Shown: positions 46,758-58,808 of the stretch, one piece after another | Layout: every line of letters starts with the position of its first letter | Numbering within the stretch: the first letter of the stretch is position 1 | Assembly (NCBI GenBank): GCA_943912265.1 | Contig: CALTTS010000015.1 | Location: forward strand, 17,202-81,201 | DNA length: 64,000 nucleotides | Direction: 5' to 3' | From: an uncultured Xanthomonas sp. | GTDB lineage: Bacteria > Pseudomonadota > Gammaproteobacteria > Xanthomonadales > Xanthomonadaceae | Notes under the pieces: generated by a model | Databases searched by the model: none | What the model was told of the DNA's origin: nothing | What the model saw: the letters and a program-made list of their open reading frames with translations, nothing else | Translations under genes and position numbers: made by a program

Positions 46758-47933
46758 ATGACCACCGTTCTCCGTACCCTCGCCCTGGCCGGCGCCGTCG
46801 CGCTCGCGGTGGCCGCCTGCAAGAAGCAGGAAATGCCGCAGATGCCGCCGCCGCAGGTGGGCGTGATCGACGCCGCGCCGCAGACGCTGCCCCTGCAGCG
46901 CGACATGGTCGGCCGGCTGGCGCCCTTCCGCAGCGCCGACGTGCGCGCGCGCGTCTCCGGCGTGCTGCTGCAGCGCGTGTACACCGAGGGCAGCGACGTG
47001 AAGGAAGGCCAGGTGCTGTTCCGCATCGACCCGGCGCCGCTGCAGGCCACGCTCAGATCGGCGCAGGCCCAGCTGGCCTCGGCCCAGGCCAGCTACACCA
47101 ACGCCCACGTCGCCGCCGAGCGCGCCCGCAGCCTGGCGCCGCAGAAGTTCGTGTCCAGGTCGGACCTGGACAGCGCCGAAGCCGCCGAGCGCAGCGCCGC
47201 CGCCGCCGTGCAGCAGGCGCGGGCGCTGGTCACCAGCGCCAGGATCGACCTTGGCTACGCCAGCGTCACCGCGCCGATTTCCGGACGCGCGAACAAGCAG
47301 CAGGTGACCGAGGGCGCGCTGGTCGGCGAAGGCTCGGCCACCCTGCTGACCACCATCGACCAGATCGACCCGCTGTACGTCAATTTCTCGATGAACAGCC
47401 AGGAGCTGGCGCAGCTGCAGGCCGCGCAGAGCCAGGGCAGCGTGGAGCTGAGCGGCGTCGGCAAGACCACCATCGACGTGCTGCTCGGCGACGGCAGCAA
47501 GTACGCGCACAGCGGCACGCTGGACTTCTCCTCGGTGACCGTCGACCCGGGCACCGGCACGGTGTCGCTGCGCGCCACCCTGCCCAACCCCGATCACGTC
47601 CTGCTGCCCGGCGCCTTCGTGACCTTCCAGGCCACCCTCGGCCAGCGCAACGCCGCCTTCCTGATCCCGCAGCCGGCGGTCCAGCGCGACGCGATGGGCG
47701 CCTACGCGCTGGTGGTCGGCAAGGACGGCAAGGTGGTGCGCAAGAACGTCACCACCGAAGGCCAGCAGCAAGGCAACTGGGTGGTCACCTCCGGCTTGCA
47801 GGCCGGCGACAAGGTCATCGTCGATGGTCTGCAGAAAGTGAAGGAAGGTGCGCCGGCCACGGCGACACCGTGGCAACCGACCGCGCCGGGTGCATCCAAG
47901 CCGGCCGCCGCCTCCCAGCCCGCGAAGCAGTAA
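46758..47933 (+). CDS. RND efflux periplasmic adaptor lipoprotein (AcrA/MexA-like)
   Basis: The 391-residue membrane fusion protein has a lipoprotein signal ending at Cys21 (AVAAC). It shows the AcrA pattern GRLAPFRSADVRARVSGVLL, the hairpin helices with PQKFVSRSDLDSAEAAERSA, and the barrel segments VTVDPGTGTVSLRATLPNPD and LLPGAFVTFQATLGQ. The C-terminus ends in an Ala/Pro/Lys-rich tail. The ATG at 46758 follows GGAG by 6 nt; the frame upstream is open but has no signal peptide. The permease gene starts 12 nt downstream. Confidence 0.94.
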   Translation: MTTVLRTLALAGAVALAVAACKKQEMPQMPPPQVGVIDAAPQTLPLQRDMVGRLAPFRSADVRARVSGVLLQRVYTEGSDVKEGQVLFRIDPAPLQATLRSAQAQLASAQASYTNAHVAAERARSLAPQKFVSRSDLDSAEAAERSAAAAVQQARALVTSARIDLGYASVTAPISGRANKQQVTEGALVGEGSATLLTTIDQIDPLYVNFSMNSQELAQLQAAQSQGSVELSGVGKTTIDVLLGDGSKYAHSGTLDFSSVTVDPGTGTVSLRATLPNPDHVLLPGAFVTFQATLGQRNAAFLIPQPAVQRDAMGAYALVVGKDGKVVRKNVTTEGQQQGNWVVTSGLQAGDKVIVDGLQKVKEGAPATATPWQPTAPGASKPAAASQPAKQ

Positions 47934-47945
47934 CGGAAGACCGCC

Positions 47946-50900
47946 ATGCCTAAATTCTTCATCGACCACCCGGTCTTCGCCTGGGTGGTGGCGATCCTGA
48001 TCTCGCTCAGCGGCGTGATCGCGATCCTCAACCTCGGCGTCGAGTCGTACCCCTCGATCGCGCCGCCGCAGGTCACCGTCACCGCGACCTACCCCGGCGC
48101 CAGCGCCGAGACCACCGAGAAGTCGGTCACCCAGGTGATCGAGCAGCAGCTGACCGGCATCGACCACCTGCTGTACTTCAACTCGTCCTCGTCCTCTAGC
48201 GGCCAGGCCTCGATCACGCTGACCTTCGAGACCGGCACCAACCCGGACATCGCCCAGGTGCAGGTGCAGAACAAGGTCTCGCTGGCCACGCCGCGCCTGC
48301 CGACCGAGGTCACCCAGCAGGGCGTGGTGGTGGCCAAGGCCAATGCCGGCTTCCTGATGGTGGTCGGCCTGCGCTCGGACAATCCCTCGATCACGCGCGA
48401 CGACCTCAACGACATCGTCGGCGCGCGCGTGCTTGAGCAGATATCGCGCGTGCCCGGCGTGGGCAGTACCCAGCAGTTCGGCGCCGAGTACGCCATGAAC
48501 ATCTGGCTCAACCCGGAGAAGCTGCAGGGCTACCACCTGTCGGCCAGCCAGGTCTACAGCGCCATCAGCGCCCAGAACGTGCAGTTCGCCGCCGGTGCGG
48601 TCGGCGCCGACCCGGCGCCCGACGGCCAGGGCTTCACCGCGACCGTCTCGGCCGAAGGCCGGTTCTCCTCGCCCGAGGAGTTCGAGAACATCATCCTGCG
48701 CAGCGATGCCAACGGCGCCACCGTGCGCCTGAAGGACGTCGCCCGCGTCGCCATCGGCCCGACCAACTACGGCTTCGACACCCAGTGGAACGGCCAGCCC
48801 ATGGGCGCGTTCGCGATCCAGCTGCTGCCGGGCGCCAACGCGCTGAACGTGGCCGCGGCCGTCGAGGCCAAGATGAACGAGCTGCAGGCCAGCTTCCCGC
48901 AGGGCGTGAGCTGGTTCGTGCCCTACGACAGCACCTCGTTCGTGAAGATCTCCATCGAGGAAGTGGTCAAGACCCTGCTCGAGGCCATCGTGCTGGTGTT
49001 CCTGGTGATGCTGGTGTTCCTGCAGAACTTCCGCGCCACCATCATCCCGACCCTGGTGATCCCGGTGGCGCTGCTCGGCACCTTCCTGGGCATGTGGGTG
49101 ATCGGCTTCACCATCAACCAGCTGACCCTGTTCGCGATGGTGCTGGCGATCGGCATCGTGGTCGACGACGCGATCGTGGTGATCGAGAACGTCGAGCGCA
49201 TCATGACCGAGGAGCACCTGTCGCCGCGGGCCGCCACGGTCAAGGCGATGACGCAGATCACCGGCGCGGTGGTGGCGATCACCGTGGTGCTGGCGGCGGT
49301 GTTCATCCCCTCGGCGATGCAGCCCGGCGCGGCCGGCGCTATCTACAAGCAGTTCGCGCTGACGATCGCGATGTCGATGGCGTTCTCGGCCTTCCTCGCG
49401 CTGAGCTTCACCCCGGCCCTGTGCGCGGCGTTCCTCAAGCCCACCGTGCACGGCGAGCGCAAGAACTGGTTCTACCGCACCTTCGACAAGTACTACGACA
49501 GGCTCGCCGGGCGCTACGTGCGCGTGGTCGGGCACACGCTGAACCGCGCGCCGCGCTGGGTGGTGCTGTTCGTGCTGCTGGTGGCGATGTGCGGTTTCCT
49601 GTTCACCCGCATGCCCACCAGCTTCCTGCCCGAGGAGGACCAGGGCTTCGCCCTGACCCTCGTGCAGCTGCCGCAGGGCGCGACCAAGACCCGCACCCAG
49701 GACGTGTTCAGGCAGATGCGCGGGATCATCGAGCAGAACCCGGACATCGAGGGGCTGATGCAGATCACCGGCTTCAGCTTCGTCGGCTCGGGCGAGAACG
49801 TCGGCATGGGCTTCATCCGCCTGAAGCCCTGGGACGAGCGCAAGCACACCGCAAGCGAACTGATCCAGCAGCTCAACATGGCGTTCTTCGGCATCAAGGG
49901 CGCGCAGATCTTCGTGGTCAACCTGCCCACGGTGCAGGGCCTGGGCCAGTTCGGCGGCTTCGACATGTGGCTGGAGGACCGCGCCGGCGTGGGCCAGGAC
50001 GCGCTGCTGCAGGCCCGCAACGTGCTGCTCGGCAAGGCCTCGCAGATGAGCGGCACGATGACCGGCGTGCGCCCGAACGGGCTGGAGAATTCGCCGCAGC
50101 TGCAGCTCAACGTTGACCGCGTGGCGGCGCAGAGCATGGGCCTGTCGGTCAGCAGCATCTACAACACGATCCAGCTGATGCTGGCGCCGGTGTACGTCAA
50201 CGACTTCTTCTACGAGGGCCGGATCAAGCGCGTGTTCATGCGTGCGGACGACAGGTTCCGCGCCGGCCCCGAGTCGCTGCGCAACTTCTACGTGCCCAGC
50301 AGCGCGTCCACCGATGCCGACGGCCAGGCCTCGATGATCCCGCTCAGCAACGTGGTCAAGTCGGAGTGGATCTACGCCTCGCCCTCGCTGAACCGCTACA
50401 ACGGCTACTCGGCGGTCAACATCGTCGGCAGCCCGGCGCCGGGCGGCAGCTCCGGCCAGGCGATGGCGGCGATGGAGCAGATCGTCCGCGACGACCTGCC
50501 GGCCAGCTTCGGCTACGAATGGAGCGGCATGTCCTACCAGGAAATCCTCGCCGGCAACGCCGCCACGCTGCTGCTGGTGCTGTCGGTGGTGGTGGTGTTC
50601 CTGTGCCTTGCGGCGCTGTACGAGAGCTGGTCGATCCCGGTGGCGGTGCTGCTGGTGGTGCCGGTCGGCGTGCTCGGCGCGGTCGCCTTCTCGTTGCTGC
50701 GGGGGCTGCCCAACGACCTGTACTTCAAGATCGGCATGATCACGGTGATCGGCCTGGCGGCGAAGAACGCGATCCTGATCGTGGAATTCGCGGTCGAGCA
50801 GCGGCTGCACGGCCGCACCCTGCGCGAGGCGGCCGTGCACGCGGCCGAACTGCGCTTCCGCCCGATCCTGATGACCTCGTTCGCGTTCATCCTCGGCGTG

Positions 50901-51125
50901 CTGCCGCTGGCCATCTCCACCGGCGCCGGCGCCAACTCGCGCCACTCCATCGGCACCGGCGTGATCGGCGGCATGCTGTTCGCCACCGTGCTCGGCGTGA
51001 TCCTGATCCCGCTGTTCTTCGTGCTGGTCCGGCGCATGCTCGGCGACAAGCTCGACGAGCCGTCGAAGGAATACCTGGCCGTCCGCCAGCACGCGACCGA
51101 AGGCCCACACAAGCCGGACCGCTGA
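47946..51125 (+). CDS. RND multidrug efflux permease (AcrB/MexB-like)
   Basis: The 1059-residue inner-membrane antiporter begins MPKFFIDHPVFAWVVAILIS with YPSIAPPQVTVTATYPGAS, as in AcrB. The proton-relay aspartates are in GIVVDDAIVVIENVERI (TM4). FILGVLPLAISTGAGANSRH and SIGTGVIGGMLFATVLGV mark the TM11 region. No outer membrane channel gene follows, so it may use a TolC-like protein encoded elsewhere or the OprN-like protein of the other operon. A terminator follows the stop. Confidence 0.95.
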   Translation: MPKFFIDHPVFAWVVAILISLSGVIAILNLGVESYPSIAPPQVTVTATYPGASAETTEKSVTQVIEQQLTGIDHLLYFNSSSSSSGQASITLTFETGTNPDIAQVQVQNKVSLATPRLPTEVTQQGVVVAKANAGFLMVVGLRSDNPSITRDDLNDIVGARVLEQISRVPGVGSTQQFGAEYAMNIWLNPEKLQGYHLSASQVYSAISAQNVQFAAGAVGADPAPDGQGFTATVSAEGRFSSPEEFENIILRSDANGATVRLKDVARVAIGPTNYGFDTQWNGQPMGAFAIQLLPGANALNVAAAVEAKMNELQASFPQGVSWFVPYDSTSFVKISIEEVVKTLLEAIVLVFLVMLVFLQNFRATIIPTLVIPVALLGTFLGMWVIGFTINQLTLFAMVLAIGIVVDDAIVVIENVERIMTEEHLSPRAATVKAMTQITGAVVAITVVLAAVFIPSAMQPGAAGAIYKQFALTIAMSMAFSAFLALSFTPALCAAFLKPTVHGERKNWFYRTFDKYYDRLAGRYVRVVGHTLNRAPRWVVLFVLLVAMCGFLFTRMPTSFLPEEDQGFALTLVQLPQGATKTRTQDVFRQMRGIIEQNPDIEGLMQITGFSFVGSGENVGMGFIRLKPWDERKHTASELIQQLNMAFFGIKGAQIFVVNLPTVQGLGQFGGFDMWLEDRAGVGQDALLQARNVLLGKASQMSGTMTGVRPNGLENSPQLQLNVDRVAAQSMGLSVSSIYNTIQLMLAPVYVNDFFYEGRIKRVFMRADDRFRAGPESLRNFYVPSSASTDADGQASMIPLSNVVKSEWIYASPSLNRYNGYSAVNIVGSPAPGGSSGQAMAAMEQIVRDDLPASFGYEWSGMSYQEILAGNAATLLLVLSVVVVFLCLAALYESWSIPVAVLLVVPVGVLGAVAFSLLRGLPNDLYFKIGMITVIGLAAKNAILIVEFAVEQRLHGRTLREAAVHAAELRFRPILMTSFAFILGVLPLAISTGAGANSRHSIGTGVIGGMLFATVLGVILIPLFFVLVRRMLGDKLDEPSKEYLAVRQHATEGPHKPDR

Positions 51126-51150
51126 TCCAGCCCAGGCGGCAGAACGACGG

Positions 51151-51174
51151 AAACCCCGGCTCCGGCCGGGGTTT
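51151..51174 (+). terminator. Terminator after the AcrAB-like operon
   Basis: AAACCCCGGC and GCCGGGGTTT form a perfect 10-bp stem with a TCCG loop; pairing can extend outward with one bulge. It lies 25 nt after the permease stop codon and isolates the pump from the metH operon. Confidence 0.85.
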
Positions 51175-51188
51175 TCCGTATCCGGCGC

Positions 51189-51218
51189 TTGACCGCGGCC
51201 GGTGCCGGCAACGAAAAT
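51189..51218 (+). promoter_or_regulatory. Promoter of the ArsR-metH operon
   Basis: TTGACC (51189-51194) and GAAAAT (51213-51218) are separated by 18 nt. The -10 box runs into the palindromic operator that starts at 51216, and the predicted start point (about 51225) falls inside it, so a bound repressor would block RNA polymerase. Confidence 0.55.
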
Positions 51219-51245
51219 ATCTCCGTATCGCGATACGGAGATATT
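51216..51245 (+). promoter_or_regulatory. Perfect 30-bp palindromic operator upstream of the ArsR-type regulator
   Basis: Each half is 15 nt (left half AATATCTCCGTATCG) and the two halves are exact complements around the centre 51230/51231. The site covers the predicted transcription start and contains the GGAG ribosome binding site (51237-51240) of the next gene, whose ATG begins 2 nt after its end. A dyad of this quality directly before an ArsR gene is strong evidence for autoregulation. As RNA it could also form a hairpin that hides the ribosome binding site. Confidence 0.9.
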
Positions 51246-51246
51246 G

Positions 51247-52176
51247 ATGGATCTGGAAGACTGGTCGGTCCGGCTGAAGGTGTTCGCCGACGCCACCCGC
51301 GTGCGCCTGCTGGCCCTGCTCGAGCTGGAGGAGCTGACCGTCGCCGAACTGTCCGCCATCACCCGCCTCGCCCAGCCGCGCGTGTCCACCCATCTGGCCA
51401 AGCTGAAGGAGGCCGGGCTGGTGCGCGACCGCCGCGCCGGCGTCTCGGCCTACTACCGCTTCGACGAGGCCGCGCTCGACCCGGCCCAGCGCACGCTGTG
51501 GCACGCGCTGAGCACCGGCAGCGACGACCCGCTGCTGCGCCAGGACGCCGAGCGCGTGCCGGGCGTGCTGGCGATGCGCGCCGCCGACCAGAACTGGGCC
51601 GACACCGTGGCCGGCGACATGGAGCGCCACTATTCGCCCGGCCGCACCTGGGAAGCGATGGCGCGCTCGGCCCTGCCGCTGCTGGAGACCGGCGACGTGC
51701 TCGACATCGCCTCCGGCGACGGCGTGCTGGCCGAGCTGCTGGCCCCGCACGCGCACCGCTACGTCTGCATCGACACCAGCGCCCGCGTGGTGGCCGCCGC
51801 CGGCGAGCGCCTGCGCCGGCTGAAGAACGTGGAAGTGCGCGAGGGCGACATGCATGCCCTGCCCTTCGCCGACGCCAGCTTCGACCTGGTGGTGCTGATG
51901 CACGCGCTGACCTACTCCGCCCGCCCGGCCGTCGCCGTGGCCGAGGCCGCGCGCGTGCTGCGTCCGGGTGGCCGCCTGCTGCTGTCCAGCCTGGCCCGCC
52001 ACGAGCACAAGGCCGCGGTGGAAGCCTATGGCCACGTCAACCTCGGCTTTGCCGGCAAGGACCTGCGCCGCTTCGCCGAGAAGGCCGGGCTGGCCATCTC
52101 CAGCCTCGAAACGGTGACGCGCGAGAAGCGCCCGCCGCATTTCGAGGTCATCTCGCTGATCGGGAACAAGTCATGA
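51247..52176 (+). CDS. ArsR-family regulator fused to SAM-methyltransferase domain (SahR-like)
   Basis: The 309-residue protein has an ArsR winged HTH at 1-75 (recognition helix near QPRVSTHLAKLKEAGLVRDR, 43-62) and a class I methyltransferase-like fold from about 125 (SAM motif VLDIASGDGV at 151-160; motif after strand 4 at DLVVLMHAL). It has no ArsR metal-binding cysteines. The C-terminal domain probably senses S-adenosylmethionine or S-adenosylhomocysteine, as described for SahR regulators of methionine metabolism in proteobacteria. It overlaps the metH N-terminal gene by 4 nt and lies behind a palindromic operator, so it likely represses itself and metH. Confidence 0.88.
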   Translation: MDLEDWSVRLKVFADATRVRLLALLELEELTVAELSAITRLAQPRVSTHLAKLKEAGLVRDRRAGVSAYYRFDEAALDPAQRTLWHALSTGSDDPLLRQDAERVPGVLAMRAADQNWADTVAGDMERHYSPGRTWEAMARSALPLLETGDVLDIASGDGVLAELLAPHAHRYVCIDTSARVVAAAGERLRRLKNVEVREGDMHALPFADASFDLVVLMHALTYSARPAVAVAEAARVLRPGGRLLLSSLARHEHKAAVEAYGHVNLGFAGKDLRRFAEKAGLAISSLETVTREKRPPHFEVISLIGNKS

Positions 52177-53329
52177 GCACCTCCGCGCACTCCCTGCCCT
52201 GGCTGCACCCGCAGCGCGCACGCACGCTGCTGCAGGTCCTGTCCGAACGCATCCTGGTGCTGGACGGGGCGATGGGCACGATGATCCAGCGCCACGGGCT
52301 GGAGGAGGCCGACTACCGCGGCGAGCGCTTCGCCGGCGGTTTCGACGCGGCGCAGGCGGCCCCGCCGGCGGCCGCGATGCCGGCGTCACCGGCTCCGGCC
52401 GGCCACGTGCACGGCGCCGGCTGCGACCACGCCGCCCCGCAGGGCCACGACCTCAAGGGCAACAACGACCTGCTGCTGCTGACCCGGCCGGACATCATCG
52501 CCGGCATCCACCGCGCCTACCTGCAAGCTGGCGCGGACCTGATCGAGACCAACACCTTCAACGCCACCGCGGTCAGCCAGGCCGACTACCACCTGCAGCA
52601 CCTGGTATACGAGCTCAACAAGGCCGGCGCGCAGGTGGCGCGGCAGGCGTGCGACGCGGTCGAGGCGACCACGCCCGGCAAGCCGCGCTTCGTCATCGGC
52701 GTGCTCGGCCCGACCAGCCGCACCGCCTCGATCAGCCCGGACGTCAACGACCCCGGTTTCCGCAACACCAGCTTCGACGAACTGCGCGCCACCTACGCCG
52801 AGGCCGTGGACGGCCTGATCGACGGCGGCGCCGACACGCTGATGGTCGAGACCATCTTCGACACGCTCAACGCCAAGGCGGCGCTGTTCGCCATCGAGGA
52901 AGTGTTCGAGCGCCGCGGCGGGCGCCTGCCGGTGATGATCTCCGGCACGATCACCGACGCCTCCGGCCGCACCCTGTCCGGGCAGACCGCCGAGGCGTTC
53001 TGGACCTCGCTGGCGCACGCGCGGCCGCTGTCGATCGGCCTGAACTGCGCGCTCGGCGCCAAGGACCTGCGCCCGCACATCGAGACCCTGGCGCGGGTGG
53101 CCGACGCCTACGTCAGCGCCCATCCGAACGCGGGCCTGCCCAACGCCTTCGGCGGCTACGACGAGACCCCGGAGGACATGGCCGAGGTGCTGCGCGAGTT
53201 CGCCGAATCGGGCCTGCTCAACATCGTCGGCGGCTGCTGCGGCACCACCCCGGACCACATCCGCGCCATCGCCGCGGCGGTGGCCGGCATCGCGCCGCGC
53301 CGGCCGGCCGGCGCACGGAAACTCGCCGC

Positions 53330-53333
<4 letters not shown>
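52173..53333 (+). CDS. metH: Methionine synthase, homocysteine-binding half
   Basis: The 386-residue protein corresponds to the first module of cobalamin-dependent MetH. It shows ERILVLDGAMGTMIQRHGLE, GADLIETNTFNATAVSQADY and FVIGVLGPTSRTASISPDVN, and the zinc ligands Cys292 (GLNCALG) and Cys355/Cys356 (GGCCGTT). Between RGERFA and DLKGNNDLL, where E. coli has about 5 residues, there is an insert of about 38 residues (55-92), first Ala/Pro-rich and then His/Cys-rich (GHVHGAGCDH). It overlaps both neighbours by 4 nt and must work in complex with the next protein. Confidence 0.94.
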
Positions 53334-56029
<2,696 letters not shown>

Positions 56030-56051
56030 GCCCCCACTCGCCCCCACGCCC

Positions 56052-56693
56052 ATGACCAGCGCCGCCTCTTCCGATCCCCTGCCGGCCGATACCGTGCACG
56101 TCGGCCACCACACCTGGCTGGACAATGCCCAAGGCATGCTGTTCGGCATCGTGATGACCGCCTTCGGCCTGTCGATGCTGAAGGCGGCCGGGCTGATCAC
56201 CGGCCAGTTCGCCGGCCTTGCGCTGCTGCTGTCGCAGGTGAACGGCTGGCCGGTGGGCCTGCTGTTCCTTGCGCTGAACCTGCCCAGCTACCTGTTCGCG
56301 CTGCGCTACCGCGGCTGGCGCTTCACCCTGAAGACGCTGGTCGCCGTGACCGGCGTGTCGCTGCTGGCGCAGGAGGCGCCGCGCTGGGTGGAATACGGGC
56401 ATCTGGACCCGTTCGTCGCCACCGTCGTCGGCGGCTTCGCCCAGGGCGTGGGCCTGATCGCGCTGTTCCGCCACGGCGCCAGCTGCGGCGGCATCGGCAT
56501 CATCGCCCTGCAGGTGCAGGAGCGCACCGGCTTCCGCGCCGGCTGGGTGCAGCTGATCTTCGACCTGTGCCTGTTCGCCATCGCCGCGTGCTTCCTCGAC
56601 ACCCGCGCGATGCTGCTGTCGCTGCTCGGCGCGGCCGTGCTCAACCTGAGCATCGCGCTGAACCACCGCCGCGACTGGTACACCGCGCAATGA
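56052..56693 (+). CDS. YitT family membrane protein
   Basis: The 213-residue protein has five or six predicted transmembrane helices (for example GMLFGIVMTAFGLSMLKAAG and FAGLALLLSQVNGWPVGLLF). The segment GFAQGVGLIALFRHGASCGG, then IGIIALQVQERTG, is typical of the YitT/DUF161 family. Unlike Bacillus YitT it lacks the C-terminal cytosolic DUF2179 domain, which is usual for the proteobacterial short form. The function is unknown. It follows metH by 22 nt and may share its transcript. Confidence 0.88.
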   Translation: MTSAASSDPLPADTVHVGHHTWLDNAQGMLFGIVMTAFGLSMLKAAGLITGQFAGLALLLSQVNGWPVGLLFLALNLPSYLFALRYRGWRFTLKTLVAVTGVSLLAQEAPRWVEYGHLDPFVATVVGGFAQGVGLIALFRHGASCGGIGIIALQVQERTGFRAGWVQLIFDLCLFAIAACFLDTRAMLLSLLGAAVLNLSIALNHRRDWYTAQ

Positions 56694-56709
56694 CATCGCA
56701 GGGCCCCGC

Positions 56710-57912
56710 TTGAGTTCTCCGTCCGCCGCGGTGCCCCACGCACGCCTGTCCGCGTTCTACCTCGCCTACTACGCCGCGCTCGGCGCGTTCACGCCGTACT
56801 GGAGCCTGTTCCTGCAGGCGCGCGGCCTGCCGGTGGCGACCATCAGCGTGCTGATGAGCCTGTGGTACGCCACCCGCATGGTGGCGCCGAGCACCTGGAC
56901 CACGCTGGCGGCGCGCTCGCCGACCCCGATCCGCTGGCTGTGGCTCGGCTGCGGCCTGACCCTGGCCAGCTTCGCCGCGTTCGTGCTGCCGCTCGGCACC
57001 GCCGGGCTGTTCGCGGCGATGACCGCGTTCTGCTTCTTCTACAACGCGGTGATGCCGCAGTTCGAGTCAATCACGCTCTCGCACCTGCACGGCGACAGCG
57101 CCCGCTACGGGCTGATCCGGGTGTGGGGCTCGATCGGCTTCATCGTCGTGGTCGCGCTGTACGGCGTGCTGATCGACCGGGTCGGCGCCGGCGCCCTGCC
57201 GTGGCTGATGCTGCCGCTGTTCGCCGGCCTGCTCGCCGCCGCCTCGCTGAACCGCTATGCCGATGACCCCGAGCTCCCGCCGGCCGCGGCAGGCGACGCC
57301 GCCGGCACCGGCAGCCTGCGGCCGGTGCTGCGCCGCCCTGAGGTGCGCGCCTTCTTCCTCGCCGCCTTCCTGCTGCAGGTGTCGTTCGGCCCGTACTACA
57401 CGTTCTTCTCGATCTACCTGGGCGAACACGGCTATCCACCGAGCACCCAGGGCGTGCTGTGGGGCATTGGCGTGCTGGTCGAGATCGGCCTGTTCTTCGC
57501 CTCGCGGCCGCTGTTCCGGCGCTGGGGCGCGCGCCGGCTGATCGTGTTCTCGCTGGGCGTGACCGTGCTGCGCTGGTGGGCCACCGGCCTGTGGCCCGAT
57601 TCGCCGGCGGTGCTGGCGCTGGCCCAGACCACGCACGCCTTCAGCTTCGCGGTGTTCTTCGCCGCGGCGATGCAGCTGCTGGCCGAATACTTCCCCGGCC
57701 GGCTCAACGGCCACGGCCAGGGCCTGTTCTACGGCGCCGCCTCCGGCACCGGCGGCGTGGCCGGCGCGCTGCTGGCCGGCCAGCTGTGGCGCTTCGGCGG
57801 GCAGGCCTCGTTCCTGGCATCGGGCGTGCTCGCCCTGGCCGCCGCCGCGATCGGGGCGATCTGGCTGTGGCCCCGGGCCGTCGCCGCTCCCGAAGCATCT
57901 CCCCTGTCCTGA
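56710..57912 (+). CDS. MFS transporter (HcaT-like)
   Basis: The 400-residue protein has about 12 transmembrane helices and resembles the 3-phenylpropionate transporter-like MFS group: LSAFYLAYYAALGAFTPYWS at TM1, RYGLIRVWGSIGFIVVVALY at TM5, and GVLWGIGVLVEIGLFFAS in the second half. The substrate is not evident. The start is a TTG at 56710, 17 nt after yitT, with CAGGG 7-11 nt upstream; no ATG is available nearby in this frame. Confidence 0.88.
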   Translation: MSSPSAAVPHARLSAFYLAYYAALGAFTPYWSLFLQARGLPVATISVLMSLWYATRMVAPSTWTTLAARSPTPIRWLWLGCGLTLASFAAFVLPLGTAGLFAAMTAFCFFYNAVMPQFESITLSHLHGDSARYGLIRVWGSIGFIVVVALYGVLIDRVGAGALPWLMLPLFAGLLAAASLNRYADDPELPPAAAGDAAGTGSLRPVLRRPEVRAFFLAAFLLQVSFGPYYTFFSIYLGEHGYPPSTQGVLWGIGVLVEIGLFFASRPLFRRWGARRLIVFSLGVTVLRWWATGLWPDSPAVLALAQTTHAFSFAVFFAAAMQLLAEYFPGRLNGHGQGLFYGAASGTGGVAGALLAGQLWRFGGQASFLASGVLALAAAAIGAIWLWPRAVAAPEASPLS

Positions 57913-57962
57913 GGCGGCGGCTAGCCGAAGCCCGCCGCCTACTCTTCTTTCCGAGAAACGCC

Positions 57963-58760
57963 ATGCCCGCCTACTACCGCCCCGGCGACCGCCACCTGCA
58001 GGCCGACGGCAGCGTCGTCGCCCACTACCGGCCCGAACTGCCGGCGCAGGGCGCCTGGAACGCGCACGAGCAGCACATGGCGCCGGCCACCGGCGTGATC
58101 TGCGCCGAGCTGGAGCTGTTCCAGCCGCGCGAGGACCTGCGCATCGGCCGGGTGTGCCTGGACATCCTCGGGCTGATCCCGCTGGCGCCGTTCACCATCA
58201 CCACGCGCCTGTTGCGGCCGGGCCGGACGATCGAACTGGTGGAGGCGACGATGAGCGCGCAGGGCCGGGCCTGCATCGTCGCGCGGGCGTGGCGGCTGCA
58301 GACCCGCGACACCTCGGCCATCGCCGCCATCGAAGACCCCGGCATCGGCGGGCCGCCGGCCGTGGCCGACTGGTCGGGCATGCAGCAGTGGGGCGGCGGC
58401 TACATCCGGTCGCTGCGCTTCAGGGCCGACGCCGGCCGCCGCGCCGGCTGCGGCACGGTGTGGATGAGCAACGAGCTGGACATGGTCGAAGGCCGCCCGA
58501 CCTCGGCGTTCGTGCGCCTGATGGGCATGGTGGACACTGCCAACGGCATCGTCCCGCGCGTGCCGCCGCGCGAATGGACGTTCCCCAATCTCGACCTGAA
58601 CATCGACCTGCTGCGCCTGCCCGAGGGCGCCTGGCTGGGCCTGCAGACCACCCAGCAGTACGGCGCGGACGGCATCGGCCTGACCACCTCGGTGCTGCAC
58701 GACGAGCGCGGCCCGTTCGGGCGCAGCGCCCAGATCCTCACCCTGCGCCCGCCGGGCTGA
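57963..58760 (+). CDS. Acyl-CoA thioesterase-like double-hotdog protein
   Basis: The 265-residue protein looks like a thioesterase-superfamily member of the TesB-like double-hotdog type. The first half contains QHMAPATGVICAELELFQPR and LARLCLDILG-type text (here IGRVCLDILGLIPLAPF), then TIELVEATMSAQGRACIVAR; the second half contains TSAFVRLMGMVDTANGIVPR and GAWLGLQTTQQYGADGIGLT. Substrates are unknown. It lies 50 nt after the MFS gene on the same strand. Confidence 0.82.
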   Translation: MPAYYRPGDRHLQADGSVVAHYRPELPAQGAWNAHEQHMAPATGVICAELELFQPREDLRIGRVCLDILGLIPLAPFTITTRLLRPGRTIELVEATMSAQGRACIVARAWRLQTRDTSAIAAIEDPGIGGPPAVADWSGMQQWGGGYIRSLRFRADAGRRAGCGTVWMSNELDMVEGRPTSAFVRLMGMVDTANGIVPRVPPREWTFPNLDLNIDLLRLPEGAWLGLQTTQQYGADGIGLTTSVLHDERGPFGRSAQILTLRPPG

Positions 58761-58775
58761 GCGGGTGCGGCGCCG

Positions 58776-58800
58776 TTCCCCGGCCGACGGGGCCAGGGAA
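58776..58800. terminator. Possible bidirectional terminator hairpin
   Basis: TTCCC-C-GGCC and GGCC-A-GGGAA form a 10-bp stem with one mismatch and a 5-nt loop in the 48-bp gap between the converging thioesterase and DUF2058 genes. There is no T-run. Confidence 0.3.
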
Positions 58801-58808
58801 TGGCGGGA

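Noticed and set aside
46656..51401. A 1581-codon open frame on the minus strand opposite the AcrAB-like genes, and similar long frames opposite ppsA, gdh and metH
   Set aside because: High-GC DNA leaves antisense frames open. Their translations are His/Arg/Asp/Val-rich without motifs, while the other strand encodes clear enzymes.
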